Below, in pieces: positions 9,990 to 17,276 of a stretch of DNA of 25,838 bases. This stretch comes from Lachnospiraceae bacterium (GTDB lineage Bacteria > Bacillota > Clostridia > Lachnospirales > Lachnospiraceae): contig CABJAW010000027.1 in NCBI GenBank assembly GCA_902363665.1, positions 1 through 25,838 on the forward strand, in the 5' to 3' direction. The translations under genes and the position numbers were made by a program. The stretch's first letter is position 1, and each line of letters starts with the position of its first letter. The notes under the pieces are model-generated. The model had not been told where the DNA came from and did no database searches. It saw only the letters and a list, made by a program, of their open reading frames with translations.

Positions 9990-10042
9990 CATTCGCATCC
10001 CATCCACCGCTTAGTGCTCCGCGCACTTGAAGCGGGCGAATG
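9990..10042 (+). other. Composite stem-loop downstream of the regulator gene
   Basis: CATTCGC (9990-9996) pairs with GCGAATG (10036-10042); CCGCTT (10007-10012) pairs with AAGCGG (10030-10035); AGTGC (10013-10017) pairs with GCACT (10023-10027). The left side carries a 10-base bulge, ATCCCATCCA. All three helices stack into one long stem. No T run follows; the real terminator comes 20 bases later. It looks like a structured RNA or a dispersed palindromic repeat. Strand cannot be fixed by the fold alone; plus is chosen from the adjacent genes. Confidence 0.6.
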
Positions 10043-10062
10043 CTTATCTACGTTCAGGTGAC

Positions 10063-10099
10063 AAAAATCCGGTTTCGCAGTTCTGCGGCCGGATTTTTT
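10063..10099 (+). terminator. Rho-independent terminator of the regulator gene
   Basis: AAAAATCCGG/CCGGATTTTT enclosing CGCAG/CTGCG, followed by six T on the plus strand. The A run on the left arm makes it likely to work in both directions. Confidence 0.85.
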
Positions 10100-10171
10100 C
10101 ATGCCCAGGCAAATCCCTGCCCCTTCTTTCATATAGTTTTAAAATATCCCGCTGATTTTTGGAGGAATTGC

Positions 10172-11857
10172 ATGAGTCCGTTTTTTTCTCCCCCTGTATC
10201 CGAAGATTACTCTGATATCATCGTACGCCGACAGTATCTCCCTATTGATCCTGATCACATTTTCCCGGAGCAGATCGTCAACACCCAATATAGCATTCTG
10301 TATGCGCCGCTCTCAGAAAACCTTTCAACCGTCCCGCAGATCGGATATTCCGGTGTACCGAAGCTTTTCACATTTCAAAACACCTCCAGCCTTGAGAGTT
10401 CCGGCATTCTTGCTGTACAGACACAACCTTATCTTTCTCTTTCCGGTGAAGATATTCTGGTCGGTTTTCTGGACTCCGGAATTGACTACACGCACCCCGC
10501 CTTTCGTAATCCTGATGGCACAACGCGGATTCTTGGCATCTGGGATCAGACGGATCAAAGCGGCACACCGCCTCCGGGATTCCTTTATGGCTCTTCCTAC
10601 ACGGGCGAACAGATCAACGCAGCGCTTTTTTCTTCCAGCCCCGGCGCAATCGTACCGGAAGCAGACGAGGAGGGGCACGGTACTGCCGTCGCAGGGATTG
10701 CCTGCGGAAGCCCTGATCCGGAATCCGACTTTACCGGCGCAGCGCCTCGAAGCAGTCTGCTTTTCGTCCGCCTGAAACCGGCAAAAGCATATCTGCGTGA
10801 TTATTTTCTCATTCCAGGTGATGCGATTGCCTACCAGGAAAACGATCTGATGCTCGGCGTCCGTTATCTCATGCAGACCGCCAGATCACTGCAGCGCCCG
10901 CTTGTAATCTGTTTTGCACTCGGCTCCAATCAGGGCGGCCACACCGGAAACACACCGCTTGAGGAAGTGCTGACTGCCGCCCAGGCCGTAAACGGCACCT
11001 ATGCAGCAACCGGCACCGGAAATGAAGTTGGCGCTTCCCACCATTATTCCGGAAGGCTTTCTTCTGCTGACGATTCCATCGACATTGAACTCCTGATCAA
11101 TCATGAAATTCCAGGTGTTCCCCTTGAATTCTGGAGTGACTCCCTTTCTCTTTACAACATCGGTTTTCTCTCTCCAACCGGTGAATCCATTCTTCCGGTC
11201 TACCACGGGCCGATCACTTCCAGAACATTTCATTTTCTTCTGGAGAATACAAAAATAGAGGTCTACTATACTGCACTTGAAATGCTCACCGGGCATCAGA
11301 TGGCACTGATTCGCATGCTGAACCCCTCCCCTGGTGTCTGGCGTCTGCGCATTACAAGCCAGGGGATTCCCAACGGCAATTTCCACCTCTGGCTCCCGGT
11401 CTCTGGGCTCGTTTCACCTGGCATTACCTTCACCTCCCCAGATCCGGACACCACCCTCGTCATTCCTTCCTGCGCAGAGCCGCTTCTCTCAGCAGGCTCT
11501 TACAATGCTTACAACGGGAGCCTGTTTCGCGCTTCCGGACGGGGTTATCCGCGCAGCGGTGTCGTCAAACCGGATTTTGCTGCGCCAGGTGTCTCTCTCA
11601 CCGCCCCATCACCAGGCAACACGTACCGGAATTTTACCGGTTCCAGCGCTGCTTCCGCACTGACCGCAGGAAGCACCGCACTTCTGGCTGAATGGGGACG
11701 GCAGCGTTATAAAACGCGCTATCTTTCCTCGCGTGAATTAAAAAACCTTTTTTTGCGTGCTGCCTCTCAAAATCCCTCCTATTCCTATCCCAACCGAGAA
11801 TGGGGCTACGGAACCATGAACCTGTCGCGGATTTTTGACACATTCGGACGACCATAA
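10172..11857 (+). CDS. Csp-like S8 serine peptidase (germination-protease-like subtilase)
   Basis: A 561-residue subtilase. The order is a short N-terminal prodomain (about 1-75), then the catalytic Asp101 in FLDSGIDYTHPAF, His169 in EGHGTAVAG, oxyanion Asn284 in TGTGNE, an insertion of about 150 residues rich in beta strands (about 300-440) and Ser492 in FTGSSAASA. The insertion between the Asn and the Ser fits the jelly-roll domain of clostridial CspB/CspA proteases, which activate the spore-cortex enzyme SleC. All triad residues are present, so it should be active, unlike the CspA/CspC pseudoproteases. No signal peptide is seen. GGAGGAATTGC precedes the ATG; a longer frame from 10040 overlaps the terminator and is unlikely. 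Related subtilases are common in Lachnospiraceae and need not be germination proteins. Confidence 0.88.
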   Translation: MSPFFSPPVSEDYSDIIVRRQYLPIDPDHIFPEQIVNTQYSILYAPLSENLSTVPQIGYSGVPKLFTFQNTSSLESSGILAVQTQPYLSLSGEDILVGFLDSGIDYTHPAFRNPDGTTRILGIWDQTDQSGTPPPGFLYGSSYTGEQINAALFSSSPGAIVPEADEEGHGTAVAGIACGSPDPESDFTGAAPRSSLLFVRLKPAKAYLRDYFLIPGDAIAYQENDLMLGVRYLMQTARSLQRPLVICFALGSNQGGHTGNTPLEEVLTAAQAVNGTYAATGTGNEVGASHHYSGRLSSADDSIDIELLINHEIPGVPLEFWSDSLSLYNIGFLSPTGESILPVYHGPITSRTFHFLLENTKIEVYYTALEMLTGHQMALIRMLNPSPGVWRLRITSQGIPNGNFHLWLPVSGLVSPGITFTSPDPDTTLVIPSCAEPLLSAGSYNAYNGSLFRASGRGYPRSGVVKPDFAAPGVSLTAPSPGNTYRNFTGSSAASALTAGSTALLAEWGRQRYKTRYLSSRELKNLFLRAASQNPSYSYPNREWGYGTMNLSRIFDTFGRP

Positions 11858-11955
11858 AAATCAAATCGGTCAAATAAAAAATTTCAATTATTTCCTCACC
11901 TTACAGTCTCTTACGCATAAGATACATTGTAAAAATTATTTCGGAGGAATACGAA

Positions 11956-12210
11956 ATGAGCGATTTGGCAGCAACAAACTGCGGATGTGGATGCGGATGC
12001 GAGAATTCAAACACAACAGGCGGATGTTGCAACTGGATCTGGATCATCCTTCTGCTTTCCTGCTGCGGCGGATGCGGCAACAATGGCTGCGGAAATGGTT
12101 TCGGTGACAACAGCTGCATGTGGATCCTGATTCTCCTGCTTTGCTGCGGTGGCTGCGGCAATGGCACTAACTTCCTAAATGGATGCGGCAACAACGGCTG
12201 CGGATGTTGA
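11956..12210 (+). CDS. Cysteine- and glycine-rich small protein of unknown function
   Basis: An 84-residue protein with 17 cysteines (20%) and a similar share of glycine. It is built from two related halves: a hydrophobic stretch (NWIWIILLLSCC at 26-37, MWILILLLCC at 55-64), each followed by GGCGN and more Gly-Cys-Asn repeats, after an N-terminal CGCGCGC block. There is no cleavable signal peptide, but both hydrophobic segments could insert in a membrane. GGAGG lies eight bases before the ATG and a terminator follows, so the frame looks genuine. Similar high-cysteine proteins in clostridia have been labelled as chorion-like without any known role. It could bind metal, belong to the spore coat, or be a peptide precursor; none of these is shown. 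Upstream is the Csp-like protease. Confidence 0.8.
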   Translation: MSDLAATNCGCGCGCENSNTTGGCCNWIWIILLLSCCGGCGNNGCGNGFGDNSCMWILILLLCCGGCGNGTNFLNGCGNNGCGC

Positions 12211-12230
12211 TCTGATCAGGCAGAAAGTGA

Positions 12231-12303
12231 CCGCCCCCTGATCTTCGTCTGGCGGGCGGCTCCAGGATGGGGCGAAGCACCGGGCTTCGCCCTCTGTCTT
12301 TTT
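12231..12303 (+). terminator. Rho-independent terminator after the Cys-rich gene, with a preceding hairpin
   Basis: GGGCGAAG (12270-12277) pairs with CTTCGCCC (12285-12292), followed by TCTGTCTTTTT. Just upstream a second stem pairs CCGCCC (12231-12236) with GGGCGG (12254-12259). The downstream hairpin with its T run is the terminator on the plus strand. Confidence 0.8.
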
Positions 12304-12388
12304 GCACTGCAGATAAAATTTTCTTATGCAAGCATCTGCTTCCATGTCAAAAACACGATCACGCACTTTTCAGGGGACTGGCGAGCAT

Positions 12389-12550
12389 TCAGTCCCCATT
12401 TCCGTACTGCCGCTGCTTCTTTTCTTTTTCTTCCCCACTTTTCTTTTCCCTGTCTTTCCGCAGTCTTTCTCTTTCCTTCTCCTTTTCACGCATGCAGGCA
12501 TCATCCACCTCATAAAACGCGTTTCCATCAATTACAATATGAGAACTCAT
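12389..12550 (-). CDS. Lys/Glu-rich small protein, uncharacterised
   Basis: A 53-residue frame on the minus strand, beginning MSSHIVIDGNAFYEVDDAC. The N-terminal half is ordinary sequence; residues 21-48 are almost all Lys, Glu, Arg and Gln, probably a charged helix, and the end is YGNGD. AAGGA lies eight bases before the ATG. The opposing frame is Phe/Ser/Leu-rich and looks like its shadow. A hairpin with no T tail (GGGGACTG/CAGTCCCC, 12373-12397) overlaps the stop codon. I do not know a function. It is divergent from the gene at 12664. The ordered start, the RBS and the stop shortly after the charged tail support a real gene. Confidence 0.65.
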   Translation of the reverse strand: MSSHIVIDGNAFYEVDDACMREKEKERERLRKDREKKSGEEKEKKQRQYGNGD

Positions 12551-12663
12551 ATCAAAATCCTTTTCCCGTTTTTATTACCCTATTCAGAAGAAGGAAGAAC
12601 GTGTTCTATTTTTTTTCCTTTTCCCGTATGTATAGGATAAGATGCTGCGAAGGAGCTCCTTTT

Positions 12664-13068
12664 ATGATGACGATGATCGATCAGGTGGCAAATCAGAACC
12701 ACCTGCAGCTGATAAAAGCCATGCTTCCCTACCTTCCGCCTGCAAACCAGAAAAATCTCTGCTATTGTATCAAAATGATGGAACTGCAGAATATCTCTGC
12801 TTTTTACCGCAGCCACACCTGCTGTGCACAGTCCATTGAAGATTCCAGTTCTGCCAGTCCGGCCGAAATCCTGACTGATATCCGAAATTACTGTGACGAA
12901 AGTGAACAATCCATCATCGATCAGCTGCTGCAGACACTCTCCATGCTTGAACTGTACAGTGCGATGTCCAAAAGCACCTCTGACACCATGATATTTCAAA
13001 ACAGTTTCCCGGAAAATAGTGCTTCCGAAAACAGGGCATTTCATGATGTTTCATCCGAAAGCTGCTGA
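12664..13068 (+). CDS. Hypothetical protein
   Basis: A 134-residue protein that I do not recognise. The start is taken at the first of three close ATG codons because AAGGAG lies about nine bases upstream; a frame reaching back to 12601 has no such site. The first 60 residues (MMTMIDQVANQNHLQLIKAM onwards) are predicted helical, with PYLPPANQKN as a linker and a Cys-Tyr-Cys motif. The region around residues 75-115 is also helical and leucine-rich (SIIDQLLQTLSMLELYSAMS); the C terminus is Ser/Asn-rich and likely disordered. No signal peptide or membrane segment. It is followed by another small helical protein gene in the same direction, and the two may work together. Confidence 0.7.
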   Translation: MMTMIDQVANQNHLQLIKAMLPYLPPANQKNLCYCIKMMELQNISAFYRSHTCCAQSIEDSSSASPAEILTDIRNYCDESEQSIIDQLLQTLSMLELYSAMSKSTSDTMIFQNSFPENSASENRAFHDVSSESC

Positions 13069-13071
13069 CGA

Positions 13072-13112
13072 CAGGGCAACGCAGATGTTTGCAATCGCCC
13101 TGCAACTTATTT
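13072..13112 (+). terminator. Weak candidate terminator
   Basis: CAGGGC (13072-13077) pairs with GCCCTG (13097-13102) with an inner GCA/TGC step, followed by CAACTTATTTTTA. The T run is late and the loop long, so termination may be partial. Confidence 0.4.
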
Positions 13113-13181
13113 TTACACGAAATAATCGCTGCCACATATTATAAAAAACAGGAAAACCAGTGCTTTTAGAAAGGAATTTTT

Positions 13182-13496
13182 ATGAATCCGGATTCTCTGA
13201 TGCAAAACCCTGCCCTCTCCGGTATCGATCCTGGCAAACTGCAGCTTCTGCTCTCTCTTGCCTCACAGGCCGGAAACAAAAAACAAAACGAGCTGCTTCC
13301 CTTTTTAATGTCTGCCGCAGCAGGCGCACAGGGAAAACAGCTTTCTTTTCAGCCATCCGAAATAGATTCTATTGTTGAGGTATTAAAAATTGGAAAATCA
13401 CCTCAGGAAATTCAGCAGATTGACCGTGCCTGCGCACTGATGCGGCAGTTTCGCGCAGCAGGCGCCCGAGGTGGTTCCCGGCAAAGCGGCAGCTGA
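13182..13496 (+). CDS. Hypothetical protein, small helical
   Basis: A 104-residue protein beginning MNPDSLMQNPALSGIDPGKL. It is predicted to be mostly helical: LQLLLSLASQAGNKKQNELL, then FLMSAAAGAQGKQLSFQPSE, then EIDSIVEVLKIGKSPQEI and a Gly/Arg/Ser tail. I recall similar uncharacterised proteins of this pattern in Lachnospiraceae but know no function. AAAGGA lies six bases before the ATG. No signal peptide or membrane segment. It is convergent with the CinA-domain gene, separated by 30 bp, and lies 113 bp after another small helical protein gene. Confidence 0.75.
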   Translation: MNPDSLMQNPALSGIDPGKLQLLLSLASQAGNKKQNELLPFLMSAAAGAQGKQLSFQPSEIDSIVEVLKIGKSPQEIQQIDRACALMRQFRAAGARGGSRQSGS

Positions 13497-13526
13497 TAAC
13501 CATGCAACACATTGTGAGTATTCGAT

Positions 13527-14180
13527 TTACCCCTGATGCTCCAGGCGTACAGCAAGCATTTTCAGTGCTTTTTGCTTCGCCTGCTCCCGCACTTCACCAC
13601 GTGTTCCGGAAAAATGACATTCTTTTACCTTTACTTTTCCCCGAAACGCACATCCGATGTAAACCAGTCCTACTTCTTCCCCAGGTTTTCCAGAAGGCGG
13701 ACCTGCATAGCCAGTCACGGAAATGCAGCAGTCTGCCTTCGCAGCCCTGGCGCCCCCAGCTGCCATCTCTTTTGCAGTCTGACGGCTTACTGCCGTGTAC
13801 TTTCTCAGCGTTTTTTTGCGCACGCCTGCCATCTCATGCTTGGCCTCATCACAGTACGTCACATATCCCTGATGGAAAACAGAAGAACTGCCTGCTACCG
13901 AAGTGACCGCCGCCGCAATCATTCCACCGGTACAGGATTCTACCGTCGTCATGGTGAGTCCTCTTTCTTTCAATACAGCTACTACCCTTTGTTCCGGCGC
14001 GGATGGTGCCGTTTCATTTAAATCTTTTTCGACTTCTGTTTCCATCTTTCCGGTATCGTGCTTTTTGTCTTCCGTTTTCTGTTCTTTCCATTCTTTACTG
14101 TCCTTTTTTACTTTTTCTGATTTTTCAATCCTCCTGCCCTTTTTAACATTTTTCTGTTTTTCCTCTTCTTTCTTTTTCAT
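13527..14180 (-). CDS. CinA C-terminal-domain protein (nicotinamide-nucleotide amidohydrolase, PncC type)
   Basis: A 217-residue protein. Residues 60-217 form the CinA/PncC amidohydrolase domain, which hydrolyses nicotinamide mononucleotide to nicotinic acid mononucleotide in pyridine-nucleotide salvage: TVESCTGGMIAAAVT with the nucleophile Ser82, GYVTYCDEAK, ISVTGYAGP and VGLVYIG. The molybdopterin-like N-terminal domain of full CinA is absent. In its place residues 1-58 are Lys/Glu-rich and probably disordered. The start at 14180 has AAAGGAG 11 bases upstream, a slightly long spacing; an internal ATG at 14045 would remove most of the charged tail but has a poor site. It lies downstream of pgsA, where many Bacillota carry cinA and recA, but recA is not here and a terminator separates it from pgsA. 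Confidence 0.88.
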   Translation of the reverse strand: MKKKEEEKQKNVKKGRRIEKSEKVKKDSKEWKEQKTEDKKHDTGKMETEVEKDLNETAPSAPEQRVVAVLKERGLTMTTVESCTGGMIAAAVTSVAGSSSVFHQGYVTYCDEAKHEMAGVRKKTLRKYTAVSRQTAKEMAAGGARAAKADCCISVTGYAGPPSGKPGEEVGLVYIGCAFRGKVKVKECHFSGTRGEVREQAKQKALKMLAVRLEHQG

Positions 14181-14350
14181 GGACGTTTCCGCTCCTTTCT
14201 TCCATGTCAGGCTTTCTCCTGCGATTTTTCTTTATATCACCTGTCTGCCTTTTTAAGCGAATCAAGCAAATCCCGCTTCGATTCCCCATATTTTTATTAT
14301 TTCACCGGAGGTTTTTTATACAACGCTAAAGCTATGGTTTTGCCCCGACC

Positions 14351-14385
14351 AAAAAGGACGGATATGTCATCTGACACTCCGTCCT
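14351..14385 (-). terminator. Rho-independent terminator of the yicC-pgsA operon
   Basis: Minus-strand stem AGGACGGA/TCCGTCCT with inner GTGTCA/TGACAT pairing, followed by TTTTT. It lies about 60 bases after the pgsA stop codon. Confidence 0.82.
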
Positions 14386-14447
14386 CTCGGTCACATTATC
14401 AAAGCCTTTCCCTGTTCTCACTTCTGTGCATACCAGCAGAACATAAT

Positions 14448-14987
14448 TTACATCTCTCCTGCAAGTACACTGCGGTTTTTCACCAGATAATCCACAAGCG
14501 ATACGACCGTCAGAATGACAGCGATCCAGATCAGCACCTGCGCTGCCACATTAAATGCACCACCAAGATCCAGAATCAGCAGAATGACCATCAGCATCTG
14601 TGATACGGTCTTGAATTTTCCCCAGTAACTTGCCGCGATCACAACACCTTTGTCTGATGCGACGAGACGGAAGCCACTGATAATAAATTCTCGGCCGATA
14701 ATAATAATGACAATCCATGCAGCAAGTGCACCTTTTTCCACCAGACAAATCAGTGCTGAGCAAACCAGCAGCTTGTCCGCGATCGGATCCATAAATTTTC
14801 CAAAATCCGTGACAAGGTTGTTCTTTCTCGCCAGATACCCATCCAGCCAGTCCGTCATACTCGCCAGAATAAAAATTGCAGCGGCTACATATTTGGATGC
14901 TGTCCCAAATCCATTCCACAACATAAATACCACAAACACTGGTACCATGCACACGCGAAGTACCGTCAGTTTATTTGGCAGATTCAT
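14448..14987 (-). CDS. pgsA: CDP-diacylglycerol--glycerol-3-phosphate 3-phosphatidyltransferase
   Basis: A 179-residue membrane enzyme that makes phosphatidylglycerol phosphate, the committed step to phosphatidylglycerol and cardiolipin. The CDP-alcohol phosphotransferase signature is complete: Asp49-Gly50, Ala53-Arg54, Gly63, Asp67 and Asp71, in DWLDGYLARKNNL and FGKFMDPIADK. Four to five hydrophobic segments follow. The ATG at 14987 (MNLPNKLTVLRV, the usual family start) is chosen because AGAGGAG lies eight bases upstream; the GTG at 14996 would overlap that site. The gene begins 17 bases after the rimO stop and ends the operon. Confidence 0.96.
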   Translation of the reverse strand: MNLPNKLTVLRVCMVPVFVVFMLWNGFGTASKYVAAAIFILASMTDWLDGYLARKNNLVTDFGKFMDPIADKLLVCSALICLVEKGALAAWIVIIIIGREFIISGFRLVASDKGVVIAASYWGKFKTVSQMLMVILLILDLGGAFNVAAQVLIWIAVILTVVSLVDYLVKNRSVLAGEM

Positions 14988-15004
14988 TTTTTTCACTCCT
15001 CTTT

Positions 15005-16327
15005 TCAGTCTGCAAGTTCTCCGATCAGATCGTACTCTGCCGATCCGGTGATCCGCACACGGGCAAAGTCGCCCGAATTCAACTCTTCCGCTGTCTGAAT
15101 AAACAGCAGGCCGTCCACATTCGGCGCATCCCCGTACGTACGTGCCACATAAGCATTTTCATCTGCGACTTTTCCTTCCACCATCGCCGTCACGATGCTT
15201 CCTTCACGGTCCTGTGCCTTGTCAAACGCAATTTCCTGCTGAAGCTCCATGAGTTCCTCCCGCCAGGTCAGCTTTGTTTCTTCATCAATCTGATCCGGCA
15301 TCACAGCAGCCGGTGTATCCTCCTCCTGCGAGTAGGTAAAGACGCCGAGACGGTCAAACTCCAGCTCATCGATAAAGGCCATCGTCTCCTCATGCTGCTC
15401 CTGCGTCTCTCCCGGGAAACCGGCGATCAGCGTGGTACGCAGCACGATATCCGGAATCTCTTTGCGAATCTTTGCAATAATCTCCTTGAGATCTGCCTGC
15501 GTCGTTCTGCGTCCCATTCGTTTCAAGACCGCATCGCTTGCATGCTGAATCGGGAGATCCAGATAATGACATACCTTTTCCTCATCACGCACCGTCTCGA
15601 TCAGCTCATCGTAAATTTCCTCCGGATAACAGTAAAGCAGACGAATCCAGCGAAGCCCGCTGATCTTACAGAGCTCCCGCACCAAAAGATGCAATGATTT
15701 CTTTCCATAAAGATCAACACCGTATACAGTCGTCTCCTGTGCGACGAGAATCAGCTCTTTTACACCCTTATCTGCAAGATCCTTTGCCTGCGCAATCAGT
15801 TCTTCCATCGGTACACTGCGGTAACGGCCGCGCACCTTCGGGATGATGCAGTACGTACAGCACTTGTTGCAGCCCTCTGCGATCTTCAGATACGCATAAT
15901 GTCCGCCGGTTGTGAGCACACGGCCCGCACCGGTTTTCGGAAGCGTATTTAAAGACTCTGTCTCTACTTTTCTGCTTCCGGCAAGCGCCTCATCGATCGC
16001 CTCCACGATTTTATCGTAGGCCGTTGTACCAAGCACCATGTCTACTTCCGGCACTTCATCCAGAATTTCCTGCTTGTAGCGCTGTGCCATACAGCCTGTT
16101 ACAATCAGAGCCTTACAGTTTTCTTTTTTGTACTCGGACATTTCAAGGATTGTCTGAACACTCTCTTCTTTTGCATCATTGATAAAACAGCAGGTGTTAA
16201 TGATGATCACATCTGCCTGTGTCTCGTCATCGGTAAAACTATATCCGCGCTTTTCCAGAAGCGCAAGCATTTCCTCGGAGTCGACAAGATTCTTGTCGCA
16301 TCCAAGAGAAACAAAAAATATTTTCAT
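15005..16327 (-). CDS. rimO: Ribosomal protein uS12 methylthiotransferase
   Basis: A 440-residue radical-SAM enzyme that adds a methylthio group to an aspartate of ribosomal protein S12. Three domains are visible: the N-terminal UPF0004 domain with cluster cysteines Cys10 (SLGCDKN), Cys46 (INTCCF) and Cys79 (VTGCMAQ); the radical-SAM domain with CNKCCTYC, giving Cys153, Cys157 and Cys160, followed by IPKVRGRYRS; and a C-terminal TRAM-like domain from about 375. SLGCDKNLVDSE is typical of RimO rather than MiaB. AGGAG lies seven bases before the ATG. It follows the DUF308 gene by three bases, so translation may be coupled. Confidence 0.96.
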   Translation of the reverse strand: MKIFFVSLGCDKNLVDSEEMLALLEKRGYSFTDDETQADVIIINTCCFINDAKEESVQTILEMSEYKKENCKALIVTGCMAQRYKQEILDEVPEVDMVLGTTAYDKIVEAIDEALAGSRKVETESLNTLPKTGAGRVLTTGGHYAYLKIAEGCNKCCTYCIIPKVRGRYRSVPMEELIAQAKDLADKGVKELILVAQETTVYGVDLYGKKSLHLLVRELCKISGLRWIRLLYCYPEEIYDELIETVRDEEKVCHYLDLPIQHASDAVLKRMGRRTTQADLKEIIAKIRKEIPDIVLRTTLIAGFPGETQEQHEETMAFIDELEFDRLGVFTYSQEEDTPAAVMPDQIDEETKLTWREELMELQQEIAFDKAQDREGSIVTAMVEGKVADENAYVARTYGDAPNVDGLLFIQTAEELNSGDFARVRITGSAEYDLIGELAD

Positions 16328-16330
16328 GTA

Positions 16331-17002
16331 TTACTCCTGTTCTTTCCCGGCATCTTCCGTATGTCCCGGCACAATCACCACATTCTTCTCTGCCTCTGCG
16401 CGCGCCTGCTGCTCAAGCAGCTCCTTCAGATCGATATCCGGATTTGCTTTCTGAATCTTTTTCAGCTTCCGAAGACGTGTCTGAATGCAGATCAGGCTGA
16501 TCAGGTTCGTCAGTCCGTCCAGGATCAGGCAGATCCCGATGTAGAGAATCATATATTTTTCCTCCTGGAACGGATTCCAGAGAAGCACCGCTCCGAGCGC
16601 TCCAACTACAAGCGCACAGATCAGAATCAGATACCATTTTTTTAAGCGCAGCTTTTTCATATTAAAGGCGCTCTGAATTTTGACAATTGCCCCGAGCAGC
16701 AGAATGATCCCTATCGCAAATGGCAGCACCGAACTCAAAAAGGTCGGATTCAGAAAAATAAAAATACCGAATGCCAGACAGATGATACCGATCACCAGAT
16801 CCATCTGCTGGAACCCTTCCAGATTATCTTTTGTAAAATACATGATCCCATAGGAAAAGCCGATCACAATCATCGCAACGGTAAACCCGTAACAGATCAT
16901 CTGCACGGAGAGCGTCGGCCATGCAAGCAGCACGATACCAAGCACCACATATAACGCAGAGATAAAAATATAGCTTTTACTAAACTGCTTTACTTCTTTC
17001 AA
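16331..17002 (-). CDS. DUF308/HdeD-like membrane protein
   Basis: A 223-residue protein with six hydrophobic segments in three pairs within residues 10-170, a pattern and wording (for example LGIVLLAWPTLS, FGIFIFLNPTF) typical of the DUF308/HdeD family. The last 50 residues are charged, with a Lys/Arg-rich stretch and a likely disordered Glu-rich tail on the cytoplasmic side. HdeD in E. coli is linked to acid resistance, but the role of clostridial members is unknown. It lies between rpoZ (17-bp gap) and rimO (3-bp gap) in a housekeeping operon, which suggests constitutive expression but does not reveal its job. Confidence 0.85.
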   Translation of the reverse strand: MKEVKQFSKSYIFISALYVVLGIVLLAWPTLSVQMICYGFTVAMIVIGFSYGIMYFTKDNLEGFQQMDLVIGIICLAFGIFIFLNPTFLSSVLPFAIGIILLLGAIVKIQSAFNMKKLRLKKWYLILICALVVGALGAVLLWNPFQEEKYMILYIGICLILDGLTNLISLICIQTRLRKLKKIQKANPDIDLKELLEQQARAEAEKNVVIVPGHTEDAGKEQE

Positions 17003-17019
17003 AAAGCATCGTCCCTTTC

Positions 17020-17274
17020 TCAGCCTTCTTCAGACTCTTCCTGCTCCGGAAGGATCTTGATCTCTCCTTTGTAAAGTTCGTCGACTGCCTTTGAAAGAGG
17101 TTTTGAGATCACCGGAACATCCAGATCTCCGGTCGACTGACGGTCGATGATCTGGCGCGCACGCTTTGCTGTTGCAAGTACGATGGAATAACGGCTGTTG
17201 ACTACCGGAGCCTCCCCCTCCTCGACATCACTGTTTACTACTTTGATTAATTCTGAATAAGATGGATGCAGCAT
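17020..17274 (-). CDS. rpoZ: DNA-directed RNA polymerase omega subunit
   Basis: An 84-residue protein beginning MLHPSYSELIKVVNSDVE. The core motif NSRYSIVLATAKRARQI (26-42) is the conserved omega-subunit helix that clamps the beta-prime C terminus and assists polymerase assembly. The C-terminal tail is Glu-rich, as in many clostridial versions. It starts two bases after the gmk stop, with AAGGAG inside the end of gmk. The gmk-rpoZ order is standard for Bacillota. Confidence 0.94.
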   Translation of the reverse strand: MLHPSYSELIKVVNSDVEEGEAPVVNSRYSIVLATAKRARQIIDRQSTGDLDVPVISKPLSKAVDELYKGEIKILPEQEESEEG

Positions 17275-17276
17275 GT

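Noticed and set aside
11956..12210. The Cys-rich protein as a lanthipeptide or other modified-peptide precursor
   Set aside because: No modification enzyme or dedicated exporter is adjacent, and the only radical-SAM protein in the window is the housekeeping RimO; kept only as a remote option.
12596..12607. AGAACGTGTTCT as a LexA (SOS) box upstream of the divergent small genes
   Set aside because: The half-sites GAAC and GTTC are separated by two bases, not four as in the Gram-positive LexA box.
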